Shown: in pieces, positions 30,093 to 39,615 of the stretch
How the letters are laid out: each line of letters opens with the position of its first letter
How positions within the stretch are numbered: the first letter of the stretch is position 1
NCBI RefSeq assembly: GCF_001983955.1
Contig: NZ_CP019562.1
Location: 1,674,001-1,738,000 of the forward strand
DNA length: 64,000 nucleotides
Origin: Streptococcus oralis
GTDB lineage: Bacteria > Bacillota > Bacilli > Lactobacillales > Streptococcaceae
Direction: 5' to 3'
Position numbers and translations under genes: made by a program
The notes under the pieces: generated by a model
What the model was told of the DNA's origin: nothing
Database searches by the model: none
Seen by the model: the letters and a program-made list of their open reading frames with translations, nothing else

Positions 30093-30776
30093 TTAATCGT
30101 TTCGACCAAAGATTCGTAAGATGCTAAGGAAGAGGTTGATAAAGTCTAGATAGATGCTGAGCGCCATTGAAATGACCCAACCTGTCGCTACTTGTCCTCT
30201 TGACTGCTCATAAACATAGCGAATCTTTTGGTTATCCCAAGCAATCAAACCTGAGAAAACCAAGACCATGGCAATACTAATCATGTAGTCAAAGAAACTA
30301 TTGGCTAAAAATAGATTCACAACCATAGCAATGATGAGACCAACAAGCGCCGCCATCAAAGCTCGGCCCATTCCACTCAAATCTTTCTTAGTGAAAATCC
30401 CGATTGCCGCCATGACAAAGAATAGAAGGGCACTGGATACAAAGGCTGATAAGACGGTCCCAGGTGTATAGAAGGCTACGACAAAGCTGAGCGTAAAGCC
30501 ATTTAAAACAGAATAAACTAAAAATACTGGGAGAGCTGCTGGGCTATTTTTTGCAGCCATGCTACTTGCAACAAAGACCAGAGCAAGTTCTGCAAAAGTT
30601 GCAATCATCAACCAGAGACGGCCATGCATTAAAAAGTAGACCAATTGAGCCTGAAAGACTGTCAACATCAAAGCTGACACGAGAGCCGATAGACCAATCC
30701 CAAGTCCCACAAAGGCATAAACCTTGGCGTAAAATTGATTGAGGCCTGAACGTTCTTGAATAATCGTTTGATTCAT
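30093..30776 (-). CDS. Bax inhibitor-1 / YccA family membrane protein
   Basis: 227 residues, seven membrane segments. The C terminus ALSIYLDFINLFLSILRIFG is diagnostic of the family, with the conserved aspartate of the calcium-leak channel pore likely in this segment. Bacterial members are proton-sensitive calcium leak channels or FtsH modulators. The exact role is unknown. Confidence 0.88.
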   Translation of the reverse strand: MNQTIIQERSGLNQFYAKVYAFVGLGIGLSALVSALMLTVFQAQLVYFLMHGRLWLMIATFAELALVFVASSMAAKNSPAALPVFLVYSVLNGFTLSFVVAFYTPGTVLSAFVSSALLFFVMAAIGIFTKKDLSGMGRALMAALVGLIIAMVVNLFLANSFFDYMISIAMVLVFSGLIAWDNQKIRYVYEQSRGQVATGWVISMALSIYLDFINLFLSILRIFGRND

Positions 30777-30830
30777 TCTGATTCTCCTTTTTTTATAAAT
30801 ATGTCTTGATTATAACAAAGATTTTATAAA

Positions 30831-31571
30831 TTAGCTGAAATAAAACATCAAAATGCCTGCTGCAACTGCCACGTTGAGACTTTCTGCTCGGCCTTTCATG
30901 CCTATATGAACCAGCTGATCAGCACTCTCAGCCATGACAGAACTAATCCCCTGCCCTTCATTTCCCATGACTAAAACAAAGTTCTCTAGTGAAGAAAGCT
31001 CACGATAATCCTTTGAATCTCTCGATAAGGTCGTTGCTAGAAAGGGCAAATTGCTCTTTTTTGCCTCTACTACAAAGGTGGCAACAGGCATACGATAGAT
31101 AGGCAAGTGAAAATGACTTCCTTGCATGGAACGCAGAGTCTTGAGACTGTAGATATCTGCTGACTTGTCTGAGACAATAACCCCTGTAAAACCTGCAGCA
31201 TCCGCAGTCCGAATCATGGTACCTACATTCCCAGGATCTTGAACATCCTCTAAAAATAGATACTTGCCCTGACGAAAATCAGGCAGACCCACTTCTTCTT
31301 TTTGAATCACTGCAACAATCCCTTGAGGAGTTTGCGTATCTGCCAAATCCAGCAAAATCTCCTCTGAAACCCAGACTGTTTGTGGAAAAGCCGCTAGCTG
31401 ATCTAGGTAACTTTCTAGGGCAAAGACCTTTTCAATCGTCACCCCTGCTTGAACAGCTTCTTCAAACAAGTGCCAGCCCTCAATCAAATAGGTAGACTTT
31501 CGATATTTTTTTTGATGCAATTTCTTGGCATTTTTTACCACAGAATTGGCTTTTGAGGTTATAATAGTCAT
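30831..31571 (-). CDS. TrmH/SpoU-family RNA 2'-O-methyltransferase
   Basis: 246 residues from the ATG at 31569-31571 (MTIITSKANSVVK); an upstream in-frame start lies in the promoter area. An N-terminal RNA-binding domain (about 1-95) is followed by the SPOUT knot: VQDPGNVGTMIRTADAAGF (about 115), VMGNEGQGIS and LNVAVAAGIL. It methylates rRNA or tRNA; the target is unknown. Divergent from acyP. Confidence 0.88.
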   Translation of the reverse strand: MTIITSKANSVVKNAKKLHQKKYRKSTYLIEGWHLFEEAVQAGVTIEKVFALESYLDQLAAFPQTVWVSEEILLDLADTQTPQGIVAVIQKEEVGLPDFRQGKYLFLEDVQDPGNVGTMIRTADAAGFTGVIVSDKSADIYSLKTLRSMQGSHFHLPIYRMPVATFVVEAKKSNLPFLATTLSRDSKDYRELSSLENFVLVMGNEGQGISSVMAESADQLVHIGMKGRAESLNVAVAAGILMFYFS

Positions 31572-31604
31572 AGAAATATTATAACACAATCAAAGGGGTT
31601 TGGT

Positions 31605-31883
31605 ATGCAAAAGGTTAGAATGATTGCCCAAGGCAGGGTGCAAGGTGTTGGTTTCCGTTGGGGTGTTGTTACTTTAGCTCTTGAAATCGGTGGCATAACT
31701 GGTCGTGTCTGGAATAACGACGATGGCACAGTGGAAATTCTTGCTCAGGCAGACTCTTCTGCCACTATGGCAAAATTTATCCAAGAAATCCGAAAAGGTC
31801 CGACACCTTTTTCAAAAGTTACCTATCTAGATGTACAAATGAGCAACTTTTCATCCTATTCGGACTTCAAAGTCGCAAATTAG
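31605..31883 (+). CDS. acyP: acylphosphatase
   Basis: 92 residues. GRVQGVGFRWGV (about 10-21) has the catalytic arginine, and the family asparagine is in GRVWNNDDGTVEI. It hydrolyses acyl phosphates. In streptococci it is commonly next to yidC2 and a divergent methyltransferase, as here. Confidence 0.93.
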   Translation: MQKVRMIAQGRVQGVGFRWGVVTLALEIGGITGRVWNNDDGTVEILAQADSSATMAKFIQEIRKGPTPFSKVTYLDVQMSNFSSYSDFKVAN

Positions 31884-31951
31884 GTCTCTAGAACTATTGT
31901 ATATTTTACAAAAAAACAGTAGAATAGAAAGGTATAATTTTTAAAGAAGGA

Positions 31952-32890
31952 ATGAAAACATTGAAATCTATTAAACGTTTTGCCCTCTCTGCTATGGGAG
32001 TGGCTATGCTACTCGTCTTGACAGGTTGCGTTCAGATTGATAATGCAACAGGTAAGCCAATTGGTCCCGTTTGGGATTTCTTGGGTGCTCCGATGGGAGA
32101 AGCTATCAAGTACTTCGCTACTGATAAAGGTCTAGGCTTCGGGGTCGCTATCATTATCGTCACCATTATCGTTCGTTTGATTATCTTGCCACTCGGTATC
32201 TACCAATCATGGAAGGCGACACTTCACTCTGAAAAGATGAACGCTCTCAAACATGTGCTTGAACCACATCAAACCCGTCTCAAAGAAGCAACAACTCAGG
32301 AAGAAAAACTAGAAGCGCAACAAGCTCTCTTTGCTGCCCAAAAAGAACATGGTATCAGCATGCTCGGTGGTGTAGGATGTTTCCCTATCCTCATTCAAAT
32401 GCCTTTCTTCTCTGCTATCTACTTTGCTGCCCAACATACTGATGGAGTTGCTCAAGCAAGCTACCTAGGAATTCCTCTAGGGTCTCCAAGTATGATTTTG
32501 GTTGCCTGTGCTGGTGTCCTTTACTATCTTCAATCGCTCCTCTCACTTCACGGAGTAGAAGATGAAATGCAAAGAGAACAGCTCAAGAAAATGATTTACA
32601 TGAGCCCACTCATGATTGTCTTCTTCTCCTTCTTCGCACCAGCCAGTGTGACGCTTTACTGGGTTGTCGGTGGTTTCATGATGATTCTCCAACAGTTCAT
32701 CGTTAACTATGTTGTTCGTCCAAAACTCCGCAAAAAAGTTCGTGAAGAATTTGCCAAAAATCCACCAAAAGCAAGTTCATTTTCAACTGGAGGCGGACGT
32801 AAAGATGTCACTCCAAACCAAGCAACTGCGATCATGACTAATAAGAAACATAAAAAACGCAATGCTGGTAAACAACATTCTAGAAAATAA
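31952..32890 (+). CDS. yidC2: membrane protein insertase YidC2
   Basis: 312 residues with lipobox LTGC (Cys26 from this ATG), five core membrane segments, the conserved hydrophilic-groove arginine region (IIVRLIILPLG), and a long basic C-terminal tail (KKHKKRNAGKQHSRK). This tail is characteristic of YidC2, which binds ribosomes for co-translational insertion. Start is uncertain: AGAAGG ends only 1 base before this ATG, whereas a TTG at 31961 (3 codons in) is 10 bases away and may be the real start. Confidence 0.93.
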   Translation: MKTLKSIKRFALSAMGVAMLLVLTGCVQIDNATGKPIGPVWDFLGAPMGEAIKYFATDKGLGFGVAIIIVTIIVRLIILPLGIYQSWKATLHSEKMNALKHVLEPHQTRLKEATTQEEKLEAQQALFAAQKEHGISMLGGVGCFPILIQMPFFSAIYFAAQHTDGVAQASYLGIPLGSPSMILVACAGVLYYLQSLLSLHGVEDEMQREQLKKMIYMSPLMIVFFSFFAPASVTLYWVVGGFMMILQQFIVNYVVRPKLRKKVREEFAKNPPKASSFSTGGGRKDVTPNQATAIMTNKKHKKRNAGKQHSRK

Positions 32891-32892
32891 GA

Positions 32893-32922
32893 AAAAGGCT
32901 TAGCTGAGAGGCTAGGCTTTTT
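32893..32922 (+). terminator. yidC2 terminator
   Basis: Stem GCTTAGC/GCTAGGC plus flanking AA/TT, then five T residues. Confidence 0.75.
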
Positions 32923-32933
32923 ATGCATCACAA

Positions 32934-32964
32934 AAGCCCGATGTCTCCATCGGGCTTCTTTTTT
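32934..32964. terminator. bidirectional terminator between yidC2 and pflA
   Basis: Perfect 10-bp stem AAGCCCGATG/CATCGGGCTT with TCTC loop. T-rich on the plus side and a shorter T run on the minus side, so it can stop both converging transcripts. Confidence 0.8.
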
Positions 32965-33758
32965 TATCCATGAACACGTTTCATGTAATCTTGGTAACTT
33001 TCTGTATCCATCAACTCCTTGGCATTCTTAACACGGTCTGCTGTTGGAGGTTTGACCCCTTCGAGCGAATAAGGAATCCCAAGTTCACGCCACTTGAATT
33101 CTCCCATCGTATGATAAGGTAGGATTTCAAACTTGTCAACATTTTTGAGGGTTTTGACGAATTTACCGAGTTCGATTAAGTCGTCATCTCTATCTGTCAA
33201 TCCCGGAACCAGCACATGGCGAATCCAAACAGGCTTCCCAATATCTGATAGGTACTGGGCACAGGCCAAGATGTTTTTATTGGTTTGGCTTGTGACAATC
33301 TTGTGCTGTTCTTCGTTAATTTCCTTGATATCCAGGAGAACCAAGTCTGTCACCGCCATGAGTTTATTAAACTTTTCGAGATAACGTGGTTTATTACGGA
33401 ACGGAAGGGCACAGGTATCCAAGGTACAGTGGATTCCTTTTTCCTTGGCCTTGGTAAAGAGGGCAATTAGGAAATCAATCTGTAAGAGGGCCTCTCCACC
33501 ACTGACAGTGATTCCTCCCTTGTCTCCCCAGAAACCACGGTAGCGAAGGGCTTCTGTCAAGACATCGTCTACTGTCCGTTCGCGTGATTTATTGGTCTCC
33601 ATAGCCCATGTATCGGGGTTATGACAGTACTGGCAACGCATGTGACAGCCCTGCAAAAAGACAATAAACCGAATCCCAGGGCCATCTACCGCCCCAAAAC
33701 TCTCTGTCGAATGCACCATTCCTGTCACTTGTCCATAGTCAATTGTTTCTTCAGACAT
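32964..33758 (-). CDS. pflA: pyruvate formate-lyase activating enzyme
   Basis: 264 residues. Radical-SAM CX3CX2C motif in GCHMRCQYCHNPD (about 34-46), GGEALLQ, and the core barrel. It uses AdoMet to install a glycyl radical on pyruvate formate-lyase in anaerobic or sugar-limited fermentation. The target pfl gene is not in the window. A weak cre-like sequence (TGAAACCGTTTTAT, 2 mismatches) sits about 15 bases upstream. Confidence 0.95.
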   Translation of the reverse strand: MSEETIDYGQVTGMVHSTESFGAVDGPGIRFIVFLQGCHMRCQYCHNPDTWAMETNKSRERTVDDVLTEALRYRGFWGDKGGITVSGGEALLQIDFLIALFTKAKEKGIHCTLDTCALPFRNKPRYLEKFNKLMAVTDLVLLDIKEINEEQHKIVTSQTNKNILACAQYLSDIGKPVWIRHVLVPGLTDRDDDLIELGKFVKTLKNVDKFEILPYHTMGEFKWRELGIPYSLEGVKPPTADRVKNAKELMDTESYQDYMKRVHG

Positions 33759-33879
33759 ATCGTCACCTTCCTTGAAACCGTTTTATAGTTTTATTATATC
33801 ACGAGTAAGGTGAAAAACAAGGTTTTTTTGTCTATTTTTTAGAAAGCAATCTGTTTTTCACTTTCATTTTCAATTTCTT

Positions 33880-35136
33880 TTACTGATCCGATTCAAAATC
33901 AAAACCATACAAGGTTGCAAAATAGTCCTCAGGGCGCTCTGCACGGCGGATTTGGCGGGCTTTGCCTTCTTCGGTATAGAGGATTTCTGCCGAGCGTAGT
34001 TTGGCATTGTACTGGTAACCCATGGAGAATCCATGTGCACCTGTATCATGAATCACTAGCAAATCACCGATTTCTGTATGAGGCAGTTCGCGGTTCACTG
34101 CAAATTTATCATTGTTTTCACAGAGTGAACCAACCACATCTACCACCTCAACTGGTCCATCTGTATGGGTCAGATTGGTGATATGGTGGTAGGCTCCATA
34201 CATGGCTGGGCGCATGAGGTTGACTGCTGATGCATCCACACCTAGATAGGTACGGTAAGTTTTTTTCTTATGAGTGACTCTTGTGACCAAAGCTCCGTGA
34301 GGGGCTAACATAAAACGACCCAATTCGGTAAAAATCTTGACCTGACCAAGACCTGCTGGCGTAAGGACTTCTTCATAAACCTTACGCACACCTTCACCAA
34401 TCATCGCAATATCATTTGGCTCCTGGTCTGGACGGTAATTGACACCAATACCACCAGAAAGATTGATAAAGTCTAGCGAAATGCCCAACTTTTCCTTGAT
34501 TTCAACAGCCAATTCAAAGAGCTGACGTGCCAACTCTGGATAATAGAGATGGGTGACAGTATTGGATGCTAGGAAAGAGTGAATCCCAAAAGTCTTAGCT
34601 CCTTTTTCCTTCAAAATCGCAAAGGCTTCAAAGAGTTGATTCTTGGTCATGCCAAACTTGGCCTCTCCAGGATTGTCCATGATGTCTGTCCCCAGTTCAA
34701 AAACGCCACCAGGATTGTAACGACAAGAGATGATTTCTGGAATGCCTGCCGCTCGCTCCAGATGTTCAATGTCTTCAAAAGCATCCAAGTTAATGGTTGC
34801 ACCTAATTCACGCGCATAGGCGTACTCTTGGTCTGGGGTATTGTTAGAAGAGAACATGATCTCAGAACCAGGAAAATCCAGTTTATGGCTCATCAAAAGC
34901 TCCACATAACTAGAACAGTCCACACCACAACCTTCCTCTTTGAGAATTTTCAAGATGGCTGGGGTTGGAGTAGCCTTAACTGCAAAATATTCCTTAAAGC
35001 CCTTGTTCCAGGAAAAGGCTTTGTTGACCGCTCTTGCTTTTTCGCGAATTCCCTTCTCGTCATATAAGTGAAAAGGAGTCGGGAACTCTGCAACAATCGT
35101 TTCTAAATCTTCTCGGCTGATAAATGGTGTTTTCAT
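33880..35136 (-). CDS. lysA: diaminopimelate decarboxylase
   Basis: 418 residues. The PLP lysine is in EYFAVKATPTP (about 52), with GIHSFLASN, SGGIGVNY and SLCENNDKF segments of the fold III decarboxylases. It makes L-lysine from meso-DAP. In mitis-group streptococci this gene also lies near purR, although lysine is also used for the peptidoglycan bridge. Confidence 0.93.
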   Translation of the reverse strand: MKTPFISREDLETIVAEFPTPFHLYDEKGIREKARAVNKAFSWNKGFKEYFAVKATPTPAILKILKEEGCGVDCSSYVELLMSHKLDFPGSEIMFSSNNTPDQEYAYARELGATINLDAFEDIEHLERAAGIPEIISCRYNPGGVFELGTDIMDNPGEAKFGMTKNQLFEAFAILKEKGAKTFGIHSFLASNTVTHLYYPELARQLFELAVEIKEKLGISLDFINLSGGIGVNYRPDQEPNDIAMIGEGVRKVYEEVLTPAGLGQVKIFTELGRFMLAPHGALVTRVTHKKKTYRTYLGVDASAVNLMRPAMYGAYHHITNLTHTDGPVEVVDVVGSLCENNDKFAVNRELPHTEIGDLLVIHDTGAHGFSMGYQYNAKLRSAEILYTEEGKARQIRRAERPEDYFATLYGFDFESDQ

Positions 35137-35202
35137 AAGCTTCCTTCTATTCTGTTTGCAAAGAAAGGCTGGGACAATCGTTCCAACCTTTAGTTCTATC
35201 TC

Positions 35203-36030
35203 TTATTTGTCTTCGTCAAAGATATTTCCAATCTCAACATCGATGGATTGGTTCTTAACATCAATATTGGTTACTTTCAAGAGTGACTTGTAATCAAACT
35301 GCTTTTCACGTTCTTCTTGGGCATTGTCTGCAAAAACTGCGACACCAGCTAGTTCCGAATCAAACTCACGCAAGAGACTGATCATCCCATTGACAGTTCC
35401 CCCACCTTTCAAGAAGTCATCCACGATCAAGACACGACTGCCTGCCTTGAGGCTACGTTTTGAAAGGAACATTTTCTCTATGCGGTCACCGCTTGAACCT
35501 GAAACATAGTTGACGCTGACCGTTGAACCTTCGGTAATTTTCAAGTCACGACGCACAATGACAAATGGAACATTGAGGACATTGGCAACTGCATTTGCAA
35601 GCGGAACCCCTTTAGTTGCTACTGTCATAACGGCATCGATTTTTTGGTCCATAAAGCTCTTGGCAATGATGCGTCCAATATTTTTCAAAATGGCAGGCGT
35701 ACTGAGTAAATCAGACAGGTAGATATAGCCACCTGGCAAGATACGGTCACTTTCTGAAAGTTTGTCACGCAAGTCTGCGATCATTTCTTTGGCTTCATGG
35801 CTAGAGATTGATGGTGTAAAGATAACACCACCACCCGCTCCAGTCACAGTCTGGATATGGCCGATTTCGATTTCCTCAAAGGCACGCTTGATAATCACGA
35901 TGTCCTCTGAGATAGATGATTTAGCAGATTCGTACTTTTCTGCAAAGGTGTTGAGACTTGTTAGTTTGTATGGATTATTAATCAAATAGTTGGAAATGAC
36001 AACCATCCGATCACTTCTTCTTAATTTCAT
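35203..36030 (-). CDS. purR: pur operon repressor
   Basis: 275 residues. N-terminal winged helix (about 1-75) fused to a phosphoribosyltransferase fold with the PRPP loop VLIVDDFLKGGGT (about 200). It senses PRPP and controls purine genes. Targets are not visible nearby. Confidence 0.95.
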   Translation of the reverse strand: MKLRRSDRMVVISNYLINNPYKLTSLNTFAEKYESAKSSISEDIVIIKRAFEEIEIGHIQTVTGAGGGVIFTPSISSHEAKEMIADLRDKLSESDRILPGGYIYLSDLLSTPAILKNIGRIIAKSFMDQKIDAVMTVATKGVPLANAVANVLNVPFVIVRRDLKITEGSTVSVNYVSGSSGDRIEKMFLSKRSLKAGSRVLIVDDFLKGGGTVNGMISLLREFDSELAGVAVFADNAQEEREKQFDYKSLLKVTNIDVKNQSIDVEIGNIFDEDK

Positions 36031-36134
36031 TTTTATTTACCATTCCATTTAATTTTGATATTTTATCCATTATACCACATTCACATAAAAAAACGAACAT
36101 TATTGCGTAAAAAATGCTCGTTTTTCTTAAATCA

Positions 36135-37076
36135 TTAATCTAAATCTGGTTTATAGAAGGAACGATTGTCCATAGCGAAGATTTTATTGGTCATTTCTCC
36201 TTTATCCACCAAAGCAAGAGCTGTTGTCATCATCATCATGCTGGCATCTAGATTATCGATCATATGAATAATCTCTGCCTCCATAATGCGTGGACGGACT
36301 GGACTTCCATACTCTAGCAAGCCATGGTGACTGAGGATGACATGGCGCAGTAGCACCACTTCTTCTCTAGTATCATCGATGCCTAGTTCCATGACTGTCT
36401 TAGTAATTTCACTATCGATGAGGGCGATATGGCCAAGGAGATTGCCTCGCACTGTGTACTCCGTCTGATCAGGACCACTGAGTTCTAAAACCTTAGCCAA
36501 GTCGTGTAGCATAATCCCAGCATAGAGCAGGCTCTTGTTGAGCTGAGGATAGATATCGCTAATGGCATCTGCCAAACGCACCATGGTTGCCGTGTGAAAA
36601 GCCAAACCCGTTTCAAAGGCATGGTGGTTGGTCTTGGCAGCCGGATAGGAGTAGAATTCCTTATCATACTTGGTGTAGAGACTACGAACGATACGCTGCC
36701 AGACAGGATTTTCAATCTTGAAAATCATTTGCGACATGTAGTCACGAATTTCCTTGACATCAACCGGCGACTTGACCTTGAAATCAGCTGGATCATTGGG
36801 TTCCCCAGGCTGAGGCAAGCGAAGAGTAATTTGATTGACTTGAGGTGTATTATTATAAACTTCTCGACGTCCCTGCATGTGGACGACTTTCCCTGCGGTA
36901 AAGGCCTCAACGTTATGAGGTTGGGCATCCCAGAGCTTCCCTTCAATCTCGCCGCTATCGTCTTGGAAGGTAAAGGCTAAGTAGTTTTTCCCAGCACGCG
37001 TCTGTCTCAGGTCAGCTGACTTGATCAGGTAAAAGCCTTCAAACAGCTCATCTTTTTTCATGTGACTAATCTTCAT
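36135..37076 (-). CDS. cbf1: 3'-5' exoribonuclease YhaM / Cbf1
   Basis: 313 residues from the ATG at 37074-37076, which has AGGAAG upstream inside the rmuC gene. An N-terminal OB fold (about 20-110) binds RNA, and the HD domain includes NHHAFETGLAFHT and MLHDLAKV (about 158-195). It trims RNA 3' ends. It overlaps the end of rmuC by 11 bases. Confidence 0.93.
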   Translation of the reverse strand: MKISHMKKDELFEGFYLIKSADLRQTRAGKNYLAFTFQDDSGEIEGKLWDAQPHNVEAFTAGKVVHMQGRREVYNNTPQVNQITLRLPQPGEPNDPADFKVKSPVDVKEIRDYMSQMIFKIENPVWQRIVRSLYTKYDKEFYSYPAAKTNHHAFETGLAFHTATMVRLADAISDIYPQLNKSLLYAGIMLHDLAKVLELSGPDQTEYTVRGNLLGHIALIDSEITKTVMELGIDDTREEVVLLRHVILSHHGLLEYGSPVRPRIMEAEIIHMIDNLDASMMMMTTALALVDKGEMTNKIFAMDNRSFYKPDLD

Positions 37077-38322
37077 ATTCTTCCTCATCTTCTTGGAAAT
37101 GGAGTAGATCAAGCGCAGGCTCACCTTCTGATAATTCAATGTGACGGAGCGTCCGCTCGATAGCTGTGGTACGACGGTTTAATAATTCATCAATATTGCC
37201 AGAGGCATGTTGGAGATGCTTTTGTGCCTTGACCAGAATGCCTCCGAACTTGCCAAACTCGGTCTTGACGCTGGCAAGAGTCTTGCTGATATGGTCGGCA
37301 CTCTTTTGGATATTGAGAGTCTTGAAGCCAACTGATAGAGAGTTAAGCAGGGCTGATAGGGTACTTGGACCAGCGACAATAATCTGCTCCTCCCGTCTCA
37401 AATCATCAAAGAAGACCGGATTGCGAACAATCTCTGAGTAAAGTCCTTCTGTCGGAACAAACAAGACTCCAAAATTGGTCGTCCGAGGTGGCGCTATGTA
37501 CTTGCTCTTGATATCCTTGGCAAATCGCTTAACACTGGCTAGGAGTGACTTGCGACAACGTTCAATCTCGTCCTTATCGCCTGCTTCATAAGCTTCTTCT
37601 AAGCGGTAATAATCTGCCAGTGGAAACTTCGAGTCAATCGGTAAGTAGACATATTCTTGATCGGCTTGGCCAGGTAACTTGATGGCATACTCTACTCGTT
37701 CACTGGAGTTCTCAACCGTTGCAAATTCTCGTTCGTACTGGGCAGGTGTCATGATGTCTTCGATGATTTGCCCCAGTTGCAATTCGCCCAGAATCCCTCG
37801 CGTCTTGGTTCCAGAGAGAACTTTGTTAAGTGCACCGACATCGCGGGCAACTGTCTGCATTTCTCCCAAACCTCGGTTGACCGACTCCAGTTGTTTGGAA
37901 ACTGTCTCGAAGGAAGCCTGCAAGCGCGTCTGCAAGGTCTTTTCTAGCTTTTCCTCGACCGTTTGGCGCATTTGTTCTAAACGTTGCTCATTGGACTCCT
38001 GCAAGGCTTGAAGGCGTTGGTCGGTCTTGTCCCTAGTTTGTAAAAGATTATCTGTCATTTCTTGACGGACTTGCGTCAGGCCTTGGTGCAACTCCATTCG
38101 CACTTCCTGCAAACGGTCGCTGACAGCCACTTCCAAATCTTTTTGATCCAGCTGACTGGCTTGTCTGGCTTGTTCAAAGCGGTAATCCAGTTGATCTGAA
38201 AGATTGTCTGCTTGATCCTCCAAACTCTTGGCTAGGTACTTGTCTTGCTTATCCTGCCTTTGCCAAATCAGAAAGAGTCCAGCTAGGTTGGCAATTAATA
38301 ATAGTAGTAATACAGTCTCCAT
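37066..38322 (-). CDS. rmuC: DNA recombination protein RmuC
   Basis: 418 residues from METVLLLLLIAN (ATG at 38320-38322, RBS AGGAGGT). N-terminal membrane anchor, long coiled coil (about 25-150), and an RmuC nuclease-like domain (about 170-360) with the segments LGEVQ-like LGELQLG, PIDSKFPLADY and TNFGVLFVPTEGLY. Thought to limit DNA rearrangements. It starts 2 bases before the end of thiN (thiN ends at 38324). Confidence 0.92.
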   Translation of the reverse strand: METVLLLLLIANLAGLFLIWQRQDKQDKYLAKSLEDQADNLSDQLDYRFEQARQASQLDQKDLEVAVSDRLQEVRMELHQGLTQVRQEMTDNLLQTRDKTDQRLQALQESNEQRLEQMRQTVEEKLEKTLQTRLQASFETVSKQLESVNRGLGEMQTVARDVGALNKVLSGTKTRGILGELQLGQIIEDIMTPAQYEREFATVENSSERVEYAIKLPGQADQEYVYLPIDSKFPLADYYRLEEAYEAGDKDEIERCRKSLLASVKRFAKDIKSKYIAPPRTTNFGVLFVPTEGLYSEIVRNPVFFDDLRREEQIIVAGPSTLSALLNSLSVGFKTLNIQKSADHISKTLASVKTEFGKFGGILVKAQKHLQHASGNIDELLNRRTTAIERTLRHIELSEGEPALDLLHFQEDEEEYED

Positions 38323-38323
38323 C

Positions 38324-38986
38324 CTACCTCCTGTCCTTGCTATGCAGCACGACGACATAGCCATCTGGGCAAGTTACCGAAACTTCCCTATCTATATATT
38401 CGTTAGAAGCGTACACTTTTTTAAAGAAAAAATTTTCCTCTGTCAATTCGTACTTGGCACCAAGAATAGTCAGCTGGCTATCCCGAACTGGCATAAAGGC
38501 TAGATAATCGTAGTCTGAACGGGGTTGAAGCTGACTGCTCCCTTCTGGACAATAGGCAATCAAGTTTTCCCCATCCTCAATCGCTATCTGGCGCATATAG
38601 GGTGCCAACTTGGGATTGCTAGGCAGAAAGACATTAGCCAGCATATGATCAATACGACCACCCAAAGCCCCAAAAATGGTCACTTGGGCTTGAGGATTTT
38701 GCTCAAAGATGGTCAAGAGAGCCAATTCCAGATCCGTATCATCCTTTTCTGGCTGAGCTTGAACAAAATGTTGGGCACGTTTTTGAATCAACTGGCGTTC
38801 GTCTGCAGTCACCGAATCAAAATCCCCAATTGCTAGAGTGAGAGGCAGATCTTCTTCCAAGACCCAGAGCGAACCGCGATCCACACCGACAAAGCAATCA
38901 AAATCCGTCCGATAATGACCGCGATCCCCGCCGGCAAAAACGGCAACCCTAGTCCAATTGTTTTCTGAGAGTTTGCACTCGTTCAT
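38324..38986 (-). CDS. thiN: thiamine pyrophosphokinase
   Basis: 220 residues from the ATG at 38984-38986 (RBS GGGAG), starting inside the end of rpe. The catalytic N-terminal domain has GGDRGH, FVGVDRGSLWVLE, GDFDS and EKDDTDLELAL; the C-terminal beta domain binds thiamine. It converts thiamine to thiamine diphosphate with ATP. Confidence 0.93.
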   Translation of the reverse strand: MNECKLSENNWTRVAVFAGGDRGHYRTDFDCFVGVDRGSLWVLEEDLPLTLAIGDFDSVTADERQLIQKRAQHFVQAQPEKDDTDLELALLTIFEQNPQAQVTIFGALGGRIDHMLANVFLPSNPKLAPYMRQIAIEDGENLIAYCPEGSSQLQPRSDYDYLAFMPVRDSQLTILGAKYELTEENFFFKKVYASNEYIDREVSVTCPDGYVVVLHSKDRR

Positions 38987-39605
38987 TGACATCTCCCTTA
39001 AAGACATAAGACCCTGCTACAAAAACTGTAGCACCAGCTTCTTTAGCTTGAGAAATGGTTTGATCATCAATCCCACCATCGACTTCGATCTCAAAGTTCA
39101 AACCTTTTTCCTCACGAAGGGCAACCAACTCACGAACCTTGTCCATGGTTTCAGGCAGAAAAGTTTGCCCACCGAAGCCAGGATTCACTGTCATGACCAA
39201 GACTTGGTCAACTAGGTGAAGAACGTGCTTGATTGCCTCCACAGGCGTACCAGGGTTAATGACAACAGAAGGTTTGACACCAAGAGAACGAATTTTTTGA
39301 AGAGCCCCATGGATATGAGGCGTTGCTTCCACATGGATACTGATGATATCTGCACCTGCACGCGCAAAGTCCTCTAAATGATGCTCTGGATTAGCGACCA
39401 TCAAGTGGCAGTCAAAGACCATCTTGCTATGGGGGCGAAGAGCTTCAACCACACCGGCACCAAAACTGATTTGTGGTACAAAGTGACCATCCATAATATC
39501 GATATGGGCATATTCAGCCCCAGTTGCTTCTAGACGTTTAATTTCTCGTTCAAAGTTGGCATAATCTGCTGCCAGAATTGACGGAGCAATCTTGTATTGA
39601 GACAT
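38949..39605 (-). CDS. rpe: ribulose-phosphate 3-epimerase
   Basis: 218 residues from the ATG at 39603-39605 (MSQYKIAPSIL). TIM barrel with metal-site segments HIDIMDGHFVPQIS, VFDCHLMV and EVDGGI, and VMTVNPGFGGQ. Interconverts ribulose-5-P and xylulose-5-P in the pentose phosphate pathway. It lies 10 bases downstream of rsgA. Confidence 0.96.
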   Translation of the reverse strand: MSQYKIAPSILAADYANFEREIKRLEATGAEYAHIDIMDGHFVPQISFGAGVVEALRPHSKMVFDCHLMVANPEHHLEDFARAGADIISIHVEATPHIHGALQKIRSLGVKPSVVINPGTPVEAIKHVLHLVDQVLVMTVNPGFGGQTFLPETMDKVRELVALREEKGLNFEIEVDGGIDDQTISQAKEAGATVFVAGSYVFKGDVNERVQTLRKQLD

Positions 39606-39615
39606 CTGTTTCTCC

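Noticed and set aside
33772..33785. cre site upstream of pflA
   Set aside because: TGAAACCGTTTTAT has two mismatches at conserved positions; kept only as a note.
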